Source: Takifugu bimaculatus (lineage: Eukaryota > Chordata > Actinopteri > Tetraodontiformes > Tetraodontidae). Taken from it: a DNA stretch of 64,000 nucleotides. The translations under genes were made by a program, and so were the position numbers. Below the pieces are notes generated by a model, which ran no database searches, was not told the origin of the DNA, and saw only the letters and a list, made by a program, of their open reading frames with translations. Positions within the stretch are counted from its first letter, which is position 1. Every line of letters begins with the position of its first letter. Shown here piece by piece: positions 48,785 to 61,100 of this stretch. Location: positions 12,847,424 to 12,911,423 of the forward strand of contig CP034985.2 in NCBI GenBank assembly GCA_004026145.2, in the 5' to 3' direction.

Positions 48785-51036
48785 CAGAGGAGACCACGTG
48801 AGGAGGGAAAAGAAAATGGCTTGAAGCTGTGGGCAGTGCAGAGGCGAATGGAGCCGCTGGTGGTCAGAAGATTCTCTTTACTAATTTACGAAGCTCCGGG
48901 TTGTTTTTTAAGGCCGTCGTGTGAAGCAGATATAATAGACGCACGCAGAGAACGTGATATTAATCCGGTAACAGGTGAACCGGTGATCAGACCCCGACGG
49001 CCTGACACCTACCTCCCCTGGAAGTGACCCCCTCCTGGAACCTGCAACGTAACACTGAGTCGCCCCGGTGGCGTGGGCCGAACGGCTCCTCCTTTGAGTC
49101 GGCCCCGCGCGGAGCGACACGAGGCCCCTGCCGGGGACACGGGGGCCTCATGAATATGCACGCCGACGCCCAGCACCGCTGGGGACGCAGCGGAATTCGC
49201 TGAGATCAGCTCGGCGAATTCCCCATGTGCAAAAAAAAAAAAAGACAAAAGCAGCAGTGCACTCGTGCTGCACGCCGCACATGCGTGGCGCTGCCGGTGC
49301 TCTAACATAGCACCCACCCACGCACTCCCAAATGTTAATGTGCACACGCGCGCGTGCGCCTGGAGCCACCTACATGTTTTTGTGTTTACTCGGTCTGGCT
49401 GCTGAGTACTACGGGCCACACGTTTCCCCATCAGGTCGTTTATTTGCACCAGACGGACGAGATTCCGTCTAATTTTGGTTAACGTGAAAGTTTGCGGTGA
49501 AATTTGCGGCGATCCCAGGTTTGAACCCTGCGTGACCTCATGAATCGACCTCCTGGAAGCGGCCGCAGCACTTGGGTCGGGATCAGACGGAGCTCGCCTT
49601 CGTGGGTCAGAGCTTCTTCCTCGTGTTCCTTCAACTGGAACTGGAGAGTATCGACAATAACGAAGGACAAGCTCGGCTGTGGACAGCTGCCCCAACAGAA
49701 GGTGTTTCTGATGCATGATGGGTAAGACAGACACGAGTCAGGCAGCCAAACTGCCTAGCATAAATGCTCCCGGATCCCAACAATGTATGCATAAGCTGCT
49801 ATTTGGATACAGGGGAACTGATGGTTCTTCAGAATCGGTGACCCACTCTGTAAGCAGGAAGTGATGTAAGCCTTCTCTCATGCCCACAGGAGTCACCGGC
49901 GATCCAGAAGCAAACTGGTGCGTCGACCAAACGTGCTCATGGGACCTTTCCTGGAGCAGCAGAACTCTCCAAAAGCGCGACTTTGATTCGCTTCGGGGGC
50001 TTTTATCGGTTCCATTTGTTAAAGGACATTAAAAATGTAACTTCCTGTTAATATTTCAGCGCAGAGACCATCAACAGCAGCAGGAGGTGAACTCTCAGCA
50101 CTCCCGACCTGTCTCATCCCCTCTGCTTAAATCGCTTTTACATCATTGCATAATGTCTAATCAACCATTTCCCATGAAGTCATAGTTGGGTTTTTTTTGT
50201 TTTTTTTAAAATCTGGGTGACATAAGAAGGTTGAGTCCTTCCTCAAGTCTAGACTCGACTGGGGGTTCCGGTTATTTTCTCCAACATGGCCGACTGCATG
50301 CCTTCCAGGCGTACAGTGTTGGACTCGTGCACACATTCAGCCGTGCTTGGGACTGTGACAACACCTGAAGGGGTCTCGGCCTCTGAGAGTGTATTTATGA
50401 ATGAGAAGCATTGAGCGATATCATTGTGACCCATCCAAGCAAAGTGTTGGGTAAAAGCACCCGAGGCGGCAACCTCTCTCGTCTTTAGACACGCTTCATT
50501 TCAGATGCGCCCTCCCTCCCCACTCTTTTCGACGCGTGCAAGCACGTGCACAAGCGCCCCTGGTGGATTCATTGGCATCGTAATGGAAGGTGGTACTTAT
50601 TTTCGGCACCTAGGACGTTTGCTGGGGAAGGAAGCTAATTAGGGCTTTGCAGAGATGCTTGGAAGGGAGCTCGATGGCATTTTGGTTCGGGTGGTGCGTT
50701 CTCCATCCAAGCGCTCATCCACCGAGGGCCGTTTAGCCTGAGAATGATAAATCCACTACGCACAGATAGAAAAGGAAACAGCTTCTGGAAGCTAGCTGTG
50801 CTTCTCAAGCAGGAAAGCAGCTCAAGAATCGAGGTGTTCCGAGTGTTAGAGACTGATGGTGAACAATCCTGGTCTGGACCACCTTGGAGTTTGCCTGAAG
50901 GTGCCCTAAGCATCTACAGCTGGTTGGGGATCAGAGGCCGAGTAGGTCACAGGACAGTTACCAACCCAGGAAGCAGAGAGACGTCTGATTAGGCCCGTCT
51001 CCAGCCTCCTGTGTCGGATCCTTGTGCCTAAAGAGT

Positions 51037-51059
51037 GGGGGGGGGGGGGGGGGGGGGGG
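51037..51059. repeat. poly-G run (23)
   Basis: The longest homopolymer in the window, in gene-free DNA. Confidence 0.9.
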
Positions 51060-51309
51060 CCGCATGCTTTGTAACCCATCAAAATGGTGCCACTTGAGTT
51101 TTTTTATTTTCTATTCATGTCTGAAGATGAGCGGAGGAGGGAATCCCCCCGAGGAAGCCTCCTGACAAACTCTGAAGATGAAACGGGGGGAAACGGAGTA
51201 CCTGTCTGAGCGATGTGCTCCGTCAGCATCCTGTCAACAACACACAGCCAATTAGGACTACAGCCCAACGGTTGGCTGAGCTAACGCACTCCACTGACTC
51301 TGTGTCCGG

Positions 51310-51336
51310 CACACACACACACACACACACACACAC
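51310..51336. repeat. (CA)n microsatellite
   Basis: A CA array of about 13 units. Confidence 0.95.
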
Positions 51337-52471
51337 TCTTAAATAAGGAACATGCCTGCAGAGCCACGTATCAAAGGCAAACTGCCATGCAGACTTCCAG
51401 GATCTCATCCCGGCACCAGTTGGCCATTTGACTACATTTTCATATCAAGCCTGCGCCGAGATCTCCAGCGTGAGCGAGACGCAAATAAGTCGAGCTCGTT
51501 TTCCTGTTCCGGGAGACCTTGAGGCCCTCTGGGGCTCGACCTCAGTTACAGTGTCACACATTCACAGATGGGAACAAACCCAAACAGGCATGTTGTTGTG
51601 AGGACGCCGTCTCCGCCCCCTCGATGAGGAGAGGCCGGTGGGTTTGGGGGAGCCGCCTCGTCGGACAGATGAGTAGCATCAACGCCTGCGAGCATGTCAG
51701 ACTGTTCCAGCTCCTCACATCCGGAGATGTTTTCACTGGACCGGCACCGACATCAAACTGGTGCACGGACACTGGGGGGGTCAGTGCCCGTGCACGGCCA
51801 TCATACCAGGGCTGCAGCGGCACAACAGCCACGGAAACAGATGCTATTGGAGGAAACGTAGGTCAGCTGCTCCCCTTTGAGCTTGCAGGTCTCAACGAGC
51901 ACGTTCATGTCAGCGCACGTGCCGATAGCGCCCCAGTGCAGAACGGGCAGGATGGCCGGCGTTAAAGGACTAATCTCTCCAAAACTCGCTGCCAAATTTG
52001 ACGCTCCCTCCTCACAGTGCTCTTCAAAGTGATTTGCCTAACAAACAGGAGAAGCAGGAGGTTCGGCGGGCTGTCCGAGCGCCGGTCACCTGCGTCTCCA
52101 CGTCAGCAAACATGGCCGGAATAAGCGGCCATCAGGGAAACGAGTCAAACTGTGCGTCAGTAGACTGGTGGGAGTGGAAGAGGCAGAGGGGAGGTGGGCG
52201 GCCGAGGCCTTGGAGGTGTCGACTGTACCTGCGGCGACGCGTCCGTCACATCAACAAGCAGATGAAGGCTTTTCCGGTTTCGAGCATCCGGAGAGTAATT
52301 CCACCTTTGCAGAGACTGGGAAGGGCGAAAGTAGAGACATTCCAGTGAGAACAGGCAGAGAGGCTGCTGAAATCTGGGATGACACCATTATTGACACCTA
52401 GAGAGGCGAGACCGGGTTCACTTAGATCACAAGCTGCAGCGCTGTCAACTTGCACGGCGCCTCTCTCTCCT

Positions 52472-52502
52472 CATCCATCCATCCATCCATCCATCCATCC
52501 TT
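52472..52502. repeat. (ATCC)n tetranucleotide repeat
   Basis: About seven ATCC units in gene-free DNA. Confidence 0.93.
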
Positions 52503-54109
52503 CAGGAACAGCTTGACTCACCCCTTTGATACCAACTTATGGATGCATGTATTTATCATTCTCTTATACAATCGGCATCAAAGGTGCCTGCGCCTACGCA
52601 CGGGCCCGACATGCATGCGTGCACAGAAAGCCTCGCGCTCACACGCAGGGAGGACACGGGATATGAAGAATTCAGCACGCCGCGACGCTTTCACGGTCTA
52701 ATTAGCCGCAGCGTTGCAGTAAACGCGTGCTCGTGACCCTCCAGTTCTCCTCTTTCACTGGGAACAGAAGCAGCTGCAGCCGGGAGACGAGCGTCCACCT
52801 CCCAACCACCATTGAGCCTCATCTGTTAACAGCGCAGTCGCTGCCTCTTATTTGCATCGATGACCACACTCGCGCGTGCACAAGGATGCGTGCATCCATT
52901 AGGAGGACTGGGCGAGGCAGCTTTGAGGAAAGGCTCCGCGGTGGCCTGGAGGGCTCCGTGCGCCTGCTGTTGGTGGGGATTCTCCTCTTTCTGCCCGTGT
53001 TGCAGCAGCAGACGTGGCCGGAGCTGTGATCAAGCTCTGCCTTCATCTTTCTCCTCTCTCTCATCAGCTGGAGGGGGCTTCAGCAGCAGCAGGGTGCCCC
53101 AGATTCACAGACCACCCCCCCGCTCCTCCACCGTGGTGCACTCCTGACACCTTGCGGCCGGGGCCCGGTAGTGCAGCGGGACACTCATAAGGTTTTGCAG
53201 GGGGCGCTTTCAGGAGGGTCAAATTTCTAAAATTGTGCGCAATGTTCCGAAATTCATCTGAGCACGGATGAAGTCCTGAGTCCAGTCGACACAGATATTA
53301 GCTTTTTGTCTTCTAAATGCATACAAAGGACTTTTTCTTACCTAATTAGGCTTTTAATGAATTTCTTTGATTTTTTTTAAAGGTACAATCTGGCTCCAAC
53401 TGATCAATGTTCCTCAATAGATCAGTCAAAGTGTCCAGTGGGTCTCCGTGAAGGGCGGGAGGGGTGGGGGGGGATGGGGGAGTGAGCAAGAAGAGAGAAA
53501 ACCGTAGATCCTGAATCGATTCCAGCGTGCGGCGTTAATCTAGTGAATGTCCCTCTGGCAGAAGAAGCGAGGCCATGAAAGGTTGAACAGAGCAGCAGTC
53601 CAAAGTGCTTTTATCAGAGATGACAGCTCAGCAGGTTTCACCCAAAATAAGCTGCTTATTATTTTTGGACCCAAAAGCAGCGAAGGCACAGCTCAGAGGT
53701 GACTTCAGTGGCGAGGGCTGCCGGGTTCTTTTCTGCTTTTATGCAATTGGACAAGATTATAACTGGGCCCTTTCTTTGCAGACAAAAGCCCAGATTAATT
53801 TCTCTTCCTTCCAAGAGTCTGTTTCAGTTGATAGAAAAAGGGTTTGAACTCGCAACCTGTGTCAGCACACGGTCCAGGAACCAGGTTTTAATTCAAGGCT
53901 GAAACTAATGGGAGGTTGTTGCCCATGGGAACCGATCAATAACCCACAACTGATCAAACATTGATATTCATTAATTGGGAGGAGCAACAGCATTTTTCCA
54001 AGTCTTTCCTGGATCCACAAAACCCGAGAAGCACCGGAACAAAAAGAAGCTCTGAGAAGCTAAATTCATGAGACTTAATAACCAAGACTGCATTTAAAGT
54101 GTTGAGCTG

Positions 54110-54115
54110 TTTATT
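54110..54115 (-). other. candidate brms1l polyadenylation signal
   Basis: AATAAA on the minus strand lies about 800 nt beyond the brms1l stop codon. I saw no closer canonical hexamer, but a variant signal cannot be excluded. Confidence 0.4.
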
Positions 54116-54910
54116 GACAGGAAGGAAGAAAAGGAAAATGTGGATAATAAAACCACCAACCCATCTTTTTATAGCTAGTAAATCAGACACAAAGTGGTGA
54201 TAAAACTGTTAGATATGGCACAAGAGGCAATTTAATATCGATCCTGCCCTAAACGTTCACTTGTAGGTGCGACCGGCTGCACGAGAGCGGGAGGAATCCC
54301 GGTGAAACACACACAAAACACACACATCTGCATACACACGACACCATTTACATCTCTGAGTCCATGTTTGGTGCACAGATGCCGCCTTCGCCTGTGAAAA
54401 TGACACCGAAACATCGAGGGATGAGCTCAGCGGCGCCACCAAGTGCTAACGATATGCTCCTCACGACCCCCCCACCCCCCCGCGACACCCCTGGGCACTC
54501 GAGTTTACAAAATCGTCTCGAACCCGACGTCCGGACGTGGAATTCCGTGGTCTCGGCTGGGCGGTGGGACCAAGAGCTGGTGTTCTTTCCTGGGCCGCGG
54601 CGCTCTTCTTGGCGCTGACGCAGCAGAAATCATCAGGCTCCTCCACACACACCTTTTGATTTTCCCCGCCTCAGGCGCGGCTGCGCTCGGCGCCCCGCAG
54701 TCCTGCTCTGCTTCCTCCATCCCGGGGAGAAAACGACCGTCAGCGACCTCGTCAATTATATCAACATAGGTACATATTTACAGAGCAGATCGTCTCCTTT
54801 TCACTCTAAACGTTTGGCTTCTTTAGCGACGGACAAATGAGGCGGTGCGACTGTAGAAAGAGGAGACGGGCGGCAGAGGCGGCGCTCTTTGTTACCAGGC
54901 GCGGGCGGGT

Positions 54911-57441
54911 TTACGAGTGCTTGATGGTGTATTTGCCTTTCTGCAGCTGGGAGACGTACAGCTTGGACTTGGAGCCGTCCAGCCGCTTGAACCACACCTC
55001 GTCGCTGTTGACGTTGGTGATGATGGCGCTGCGCGAGCCAGAAACACAAACACAGCCGTTGTTTGACTGCCAGTCACAATAAAGAGCAAACGAAAATCGA
55101 ACACTTCGTATGAGGGTCTGTCGCTTAACGAGAGCAATTATTACCTGGGAGAGACTAAAGTTGGGCCTCTGGGTGACAATTCTAGCCTTGATTAAGGATC
55201 CAGGCGGACAATAAACAAAGTCAAACGGGTAAAAATGGAGCCTGTTGCGCCCCCTTGTGGCGAAGAGCGCTCTCAGACACCCACCTCGTCGGGTAGTCGT
55301 CCTTCTTGTTGATGCAGATGGCCTGTCCTCTGCAGTACCACTGGTTGTCGTAGAAGAGCCGGCCGTCCTCGGAGCGCACCACGTGGTGATGCCTGTCAGG
55401 CTTCACCGCAGGTGCTGGGGGGGTTGGGGGGGGGGGGTTAGGATGTCAGGGAAAAAATGAGTCTTCCAACAGATCGGTGGGTATAGATGGATATCGACTG
55501 TAACTGAGAAACACTCACCATCCACCTTGACCCTGTGGGGCCCCAGAGACGCCACCGCCTGTGTGTGTGTGTGTGTGTGTGTGTGTGAGAAGGGGGAAGG
55601 GAGGGGGGAAGGGAGGGGGGAAGGGAGGGGTCGCATTAACACAGGTCACATCACAGCATAGAGCCAACGATCTGTTTCTGGTTACCTTTCTGATGGCGGT
55701 CCAGTCTTCCAGAATATCAAGGTCCTGCAGCATGTAGACGATATAAGGCCGTGACGCCGTCGTCAAGGTACAAGACACTGGCAACACTGGATGGAAGCAG
55801 ACAGAGGACGAGAGCAGGGAAACCAGCAGGGAGCTCAGGGGAAAGGATATCAGACACCACCACGGGCTTCTTCTTCTTGACGGCACAGAACGGATCTTTC
55901 TTCTTGTTTTTCCGTGAGTGTAATCCATCATTCCACAGCTCTGGAAAAACACAGACGACTGGCCTGAGACCTCCCATCTTTGCACGGTCCAAGTTAGACG
56001 CTTTTCTTTTTTGGCTTAAAATTGAGGGCCCAATTCTGGGCAGGGCGCCGATTCGGAGCGGAGCTGAACCTGAGGTGATGTCGATGCTGTGTCTGTCCTC
56101 CTCCAGCCTTCGGATCTTCTCCTCCAGTTCGCTCTGCACGGTGTCAAACAGCAGCAGCTTCTCGCTCTGGCAGGCACAAAGGTGACGATCACACAAACAT
56201 CCCCACAAACTGGAGTTCTGAGAACGTAACCCCGGCGCAGCCAGCGACCTCTGACCTCTCACCTCCCAGTGTTGACAAGCAGCCTGAATCTCACACTCGT
56301 ACTTGTTCTTCACAGACTCCAAACAAAGCCCCCTGTAGATCCCTGCAGCGAAGATCACATCAGCCATGCATTTAGTCTTTAGTCCCACTCTGCAGCCATC
56401 AAACTTTGAGCTTCAGGAATTTAAAAGCTCTTAAGTCTTGTTCCAGCTGCAGCGCAACGATCGGGTTCTAGATAATTGGACATGTGGCTTTGTCACTTGA
56501 AACTGCAGAATGAAACAACCCACCAGCGACTTTGGTCCTGATCTGCATGTTCTCCTGCAGGTTAGCTAAAGGTTCCAGGTACTCCTGGGCGCAGCCGGCC
56601 ATGACCTCCTGCAGCTTGATGTCCACCTGGCTCAAACGCTCCTTATACAACCTGAACATGATGTGAAACAACACAAACATCTGAGCCAGCTTTAACAGAA
56701 GTCAGGGGGTGCTTGAGGTTTGGACCATACTCGGACTATATGGAGCCTGGCACAGCTAATTAAAAAGTAAAAGTATTGATATGCTATTTAAAACCTGGCT
56801 GAAATGCAACACTGAGCGTAAACCATGACGGTTCTGGATAAACGAGGAGGCTTCAGTAATGTGAGAGGGTTGAACTTTAAAATGTGATGCAGGTTGATGA
56901 AAGGAGCTGAATCAGCCTTCTGGCTGGGTCCGAGCGGTCGATGCGTGTGATGGATGACAGCTGAAGACGACTTACTGCTCCTTCAGGTCGGTGAACTGCT
57001 TCTCCAAGTTGGTCATCTCATCCAGACACTCCATCCTCCTCCTCTCACAGTCTTCATCATCCATCTCTGTTCCACACAACAACACATGTCGGCATTCACG
57101 TCATCTCTGCAATTTCCACTTGATTTCATGCACCAGCTGCATCCACCCGCATACATTATGCATACATCGACGCTCCCTGCGAGGCAAATGTCATGTCCGC
57201 TAGTTTTCAACCGTGGCCAAATCTAAGGGTATGCTCGCGTGTGACTGACACAAATATTTGCTGCAATTATCTGCGAGTAACATTTAAGGCCTTTTTCCCC
57301 CCAACCTGAGCTGTCTCCATCTTCAGACACGGAGGAGCTAACAGTGTCCTCCTCGTCTGTGCTGCTGCCGTCTTGTTCGGGAAAGTCCACCTCCATTTCG
57401 TCATGGTTGCTTTCTTTCTTCTCCCGCGAGTGGACCGGCAT
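54911..57441 (-). CDS. brms1l: breast cancer metastasis-suppressor 1-like protein, 10 exons
   Basis: Coding exons in transcription order (minus strand): 57441-57306, 57066-56976, 56651-56524, 56342-56263, 56166-56070, 55940-55851, 55750-55686, 55558-55519, 55414-55285, 55028-54911. They give 324 aa (human 323). BRMS1L is a nuclear Sds3/BRMS1-family subunit of the Sin3-HDAC corepressor. Visible features are N-terminal MPVHSREKKESNHDEMEVD, an acidic Ser-rich segment (20-50), a long coiled-coil Sds3-like region (about 55-175) including YKERLSQVD and LEEDRHSIDITS, the PVVVSGPYIVYM core, and a C-terminus ending QKGKYTIKHS. Nine junctions were read: eight are GT-AG, and exon 6 to exon 7 is AT-AC, a U12-type intron. 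The exon 8 acceptor abuts a CA repeat. nfkbia lies head-to-head 4.8 kb away. The basic linker (DPFCAVKKKKP) and the stretch after HRVKVD differ most from human. The teleost paralogue suffix is undetermined. Confidence 0.97.
55247..55260 (-). promoter_or_regulatory. CTCF-like motif in brms1l intron 9
   Basis: The minus strand reads CCACAAGGGGGCGC, which fits CCANNAGGGGGCGC, a common form of the CTCF core. It points leftwards and so faces the plus-strand motif at 29870. Confidence 0.4.
55561..55587. repeat. (GT)n microsatellite at the brms1l exon 8 acceptor
   Basis: On the gene's sense strand this is about 13 CA units whose last A-G pair is the 3' splice site of exon 8 (exon starts at 55558). 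The usual pyrimidine tract is therefore displaced upstream. Confidence 0.95.
55588..55631. repeat. purine-rich 12-bp minisatellite in brms1l intron 7
   Basis: About three copies of GGAAGGGAGGGG. On the sense strand this is a C/T-rich array that may serve as a displaced polypyrimidine tract for exon 8. Confidence 0.85.
55751..55850 (-). other. brms1l: U12-type AT-AC intron of brms1l (intron 6)
   Basis: A 100-nt intron. On the sense strand the donor is ATATCCTTT, the full U12 AT-AC consensus. The branch-site match is TACCTTGAC (8 of 9 to TTCCTTRAC), with the branch A at 55763, 12 nt before the intron's last base. The acceptor is CAC. Splicing joins TCT-G to GG-CCT and restores SGPYIVYM, the family-invariant sequence. 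No GT-AG pair restores this frame, because no AG directly precedes the GG-CCT-TAT codons. Confidence 0.92.
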
Positions 57442-57576
57442 CGCGGCGTCTAGTTAGTTAGATGGGCTATTCGGAAATTCAAGCCCGATCGGAGAGCCAA
57501 CCCTGCATTGAACAGCTAACCGGTTAGCCTACCATCATCTCGACAGCTGGCGTCGGAAAAACATGGCCGCCGCCAG

Positions 57577-57663
57577 CCAATCACAGGTAGTTTTACTGCC
57601 ATTGTCCAATCAAATGCGTCCATGGGTATTGGACGCGAGGTGAAGGTTTCTGGGATTCGTAGT
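57577..57663 (-). promoter_or_regulatory. brms1l: brms1l core promoter elements
   Basis: CCAAT boxes lie at 57577-57581 and 57606-57610, and an inverted one at 57628-57632. At 57651-57663 the minus strand reads ACTACGAATCCCA, close to the ZNF143 motif ACTACAATTCCCA. These lie 135-225 bp upstream of the brms1l ATG and are typical of housekeeping-type promoters. Motif-level evidence only. Confidence 0.4.
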
Positions 57664-57669
57664 TAATAT

Positions 57670-58061
57670 GACATTTCGGTTACAAACTGAAATGTGCCAT
57701 ATCGACTTAAACCGAAATGTATTTTAAATACCTCCTTAATTTCCACGGGGCCAATACTAACACATTTAACACCGTCTCAACATTTGGAAAATGTGAATGG
57801 TACTAATGCACAGTGCAAAAAGTTAGATCTTCCAAGAGGAAAAAGCTTGTCTATTAAACATAAAATCTCCAGAAAAATGTGAGAGGGAACCCTATAAATA
57901 CAAAATGTCCCTGTGCTTTTTATAAACTGAAGACTGGCCACATTTGCACCCATTAATAAAACTCTAACGTCTCTTCAGAAAATACCAAGGTATTTTGAAT
58001 AGATCTGAACTCCAGGCCCCACCAATGACATATGGACGGACGGACAGACGGATAGACGGAC

Positions 58062-58132
<71 letters not shown>

Positions 58133-61100
58133 ACGGACGATTTTATTTTATTTTTTTTATAAAAGTGTGTACCGGTAATTCCAGCAGCACCAGATAGTCG
58201 GTGCTATTGCAGCAGCCTGGAAACAGGAGGAGGTTATGTGTGCATTAGAACAGCCTCGGGGAAAGAAGAGATAGAAGAGCTGAAGAGCTGCTGAGAGTTT
58301 TGGGAATGGCTGCCAGATGATTCAGACCCCCCCGTGGTGAAACTGCCATGGATCAGCAAGTCTCTTTGACTCACTGGAGTTGAGTCACATACTGGCCCAG
58401 TCATGCTAGTTTGTAGTTTTTAAAGAAGATCTGTAAATGGCTGACTGCAAATGGACAGTGGCAATTTTCACTCAAAATAGGATCTTGATATTACTTAAGG
58501 TACTTATTTTACCTGTTAACACGGCCCACGTGACCAAGAGCTACAATTCACACTTTGAACACAAGAGGGCGGTAAGGGCGTTTAATCGCTTTAAACTGGT
58601 TCATTTATGTTTCCCGATTAAATCTAAGGGGGGAGACACATTTGCAGTTGTTTAGTACTGATTATTTAGAGGAAAAAAATATGATGGGGTGGAAAAAATA
58701 AAGAAACACGAGGAGTCAGGGACGGTTGACCCATGCGCTGCATTAACATCACCCTAACCTTGAGCACAATGGGAGACAATTTTGTATAAAAACGGCATAA
58801 ATGGAATCAAGGCAGCAAAACTGGAACAGCACAAACACAATGAAATGCTTCAAAATGCTCCTTCCGACGTGTTTTGCCAGACAAAACAAGAAACCGGAGG
58901 TGTCTTAGTGACCCTGAGACAGACGGAGGGCCCCGGCCCAGAAGCTGCAGAGGGAAATAAACGGTGATGGATTCTGCTCACTCGCTCTGCGGCTTTGCTG
59001 TTTCCGCGGTGCCTGCATCTCTCCACCAGTCATCCATTTTTCACACTGCTCTTTGTGTGTCAGGATGCTTCACTGGACTGGTGTGTATCTAGACCAGTAC
59101 ACATCGAGCCAGCGTGGTGGTGGTGGTGGTGGCGGTTTTGCTTTTTACAATTCTGAAATCAACTGAAATATAAGTGGGGAACCACAGTTTAGGGGCAGAC
59201 CCAAGGGTTTTAAATAGTCCTCTAAAACACTACTACTCACAGCTGCATTAGCTAAGCTCAAAGCCTAGCTTTCATCAAGTTGTGGCACTTGAAACAACCT
59301 TCAGAGGATCAGAGCGAGACTCCTGACCTTTGCTGGGCTAATTTCATTTCAGATTTGTGGTGTACAGCAGCTCACGGAGCATAAAACTGCACTTTTACAC
59401 CCCTGACTGAGTTTGTGTGCAGCAGCATTTTAATCATTGAGACATGAGCATCTTTTACTGTCAATGGTAAAAAAAAAAGCCAAAATCTGCACTGTGCCGA
59501 TCTCCGTTGCGACCCATCTTCAAAAGCGCCTTCACTCCCGTCGCCGTGACAATGAACCCGCTTAAAATCCGACGGCAACGTCATAACATTGGGACAAAGG
59601 ATCACGCAGTCAGAACCTTTGCAGGGGTGTGTGTCACCATGGGAATGCCTGAGGAGAAAAGTCAAAATAGAGGTATTGCCCCTTCTCCATAAACACCTAC
59701 ACTTCTCAGAAACGCGCAGCTGCACATTCAACCTGAAAGTGGCGTTTTTATGGTTTTTTTTCCGCCTCAGTTTGAAAGTTTCAGGGAACACTCTGCGTCT
59801 CTCCCTCCCAGCTCCGGAGGTTCACTTCTCAATTTTGAAGAGTTAATGCGGACGATGGACGGCAGCAGGGGTCAAACCTGCCGCACGCCGTCTGCAGACG
59901 TTGAGGTGCAGGTCCGTTTCTGCAGAAAAGAGATCACAGACGACTCTTTACCGTGACACCAGACGTAATGAAAACATGAAGTGGGTGTTGTTCAAGTTCT
60001 GTTGTGTCACGGAGACGTGCAGGTCTAAAGATGACTGTGATACACTCTGATGGGTTCCTTCCTAAAGAGGAGGAAAGCTGGGGTGCAGAACTCACGCGTG
60101 GGAAGCTGAAGCTGCTACAACAGGCCCGGCGAGCTGCAGCATGCAGACGTGCACACGTTCACAGAGCGAAGCAGTTACCATTGAATGAGGTCAGAACCAG
60201 AGCTGTTGGAAGAAGCTACCTAGAAGAAGCCCACAACTCCCCTCATCCCAATCCCAGGTTGGAACAGCTAAACTTCCTTTGTGATTGTGGAAGCTTGCAA
60301 TCTGCACCTGGCCACTAGATGCTGCCAGATCTCCCACACCGGGTCCAGGACCGCCGCCTGGGAATAATATGGCCGCTGTCAGTCAGGCTGCACTGATGAC
60401 TGAAGATCTGTGAGGCATCTCAGCGGAGCGTGGAGACAGCGTCCACGCGGGGACTCGTTTGTCTCCTGTGATGAAAACAGAAAGCACCTGAAAATGTTTA
60501 AAAAAAAACCTTAAAAGCGCCTGTTTGACGCCTCTGACGCAGGCAGATGCCACTTTTAACAAGGCAGAACTCGCCGGTCCTCAGTGCTTTCCCGTCCCCA
60601 GGTAACCATAGCAACCAATACAAACACAAGACAAATCGAGACAGGAGCGCTTACATGGGGGAAAAAAAAGTCAACACAGTTCTGAAGACATAAAGTGGAA
60701 GTGCCAATATTTCTTATAGGCGTTGTGTTCACACGCAAGAGTGCGACCTCGACTGAACAGTTTGTCCTTGAACGCCTCACCAGGATGCCTGGCTGGAAAA
60801 TAAGAATGTCTGGAATCCAGCAGAATGCCGGCAGACTGATGTGAGGTGACGCACGTTCACCGATACGATACGAGGACACTGACGTTACTCCCAGATAGGT
60901 GTGAGCGCTCCCCTGCCCTTGGATACTGTTGCCATGTTTGAGCCAAGCCTGTCTTGTAAACAGAGGCATTCCTGGGAATTTTGTCATGAATGTCAGGGAA
61001 GCACAGGCAGGTGTCAAGCACGGTGAGCAGTGAGTCAGCTCCTGGTGAAGAAGTCTGAACCAGGAAAATCACAAGTGAAGTCAGAAACGCGGTTGTTGGG

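Larger units (their letters stand above)
40430..54100. other. 13.7 kb gene-free interval between calm1 and brms1l
   Basis: I find no supportable exon. Open frames up to 241 codons occur (for example 49009-49734, minus) but are low-complexity or unrecognisable. The interval carries poly-G/poly-C runs (41205, 42449, 43811, 46581, 48358, 51037), a CAG repeat, a likely solo LTR and several short microsatellites. In human the next gene after CALM1 is TTC7B; nothing resembling its TPR exons was seen. Confidence 0.5.

Noticed and set aside
49009..49734. 241-codon minus-strand open frame
   Set aside because: No recognisable domain, includes a poly-Phe stretch from an A-run, no splice partners or promoter. 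A chance frame in GC-rich DNA is likelier.
53835..53885. tRNA gene or tRNA-derived SINE on the minus strand
   Set aside because: A B-box-like GAGTTCAAACC is present, but no A box, cloverleaf or SINE body could be built.
55751..55857. A GT-AG alternative for the brms1l exon 6-7 junction
   Set aside because: The available GT sites in the GTG codons are phase 0, and the nearest upstream AG would then shift the frame of PYIVYM. Only AT-AC restores the conserved sequence.
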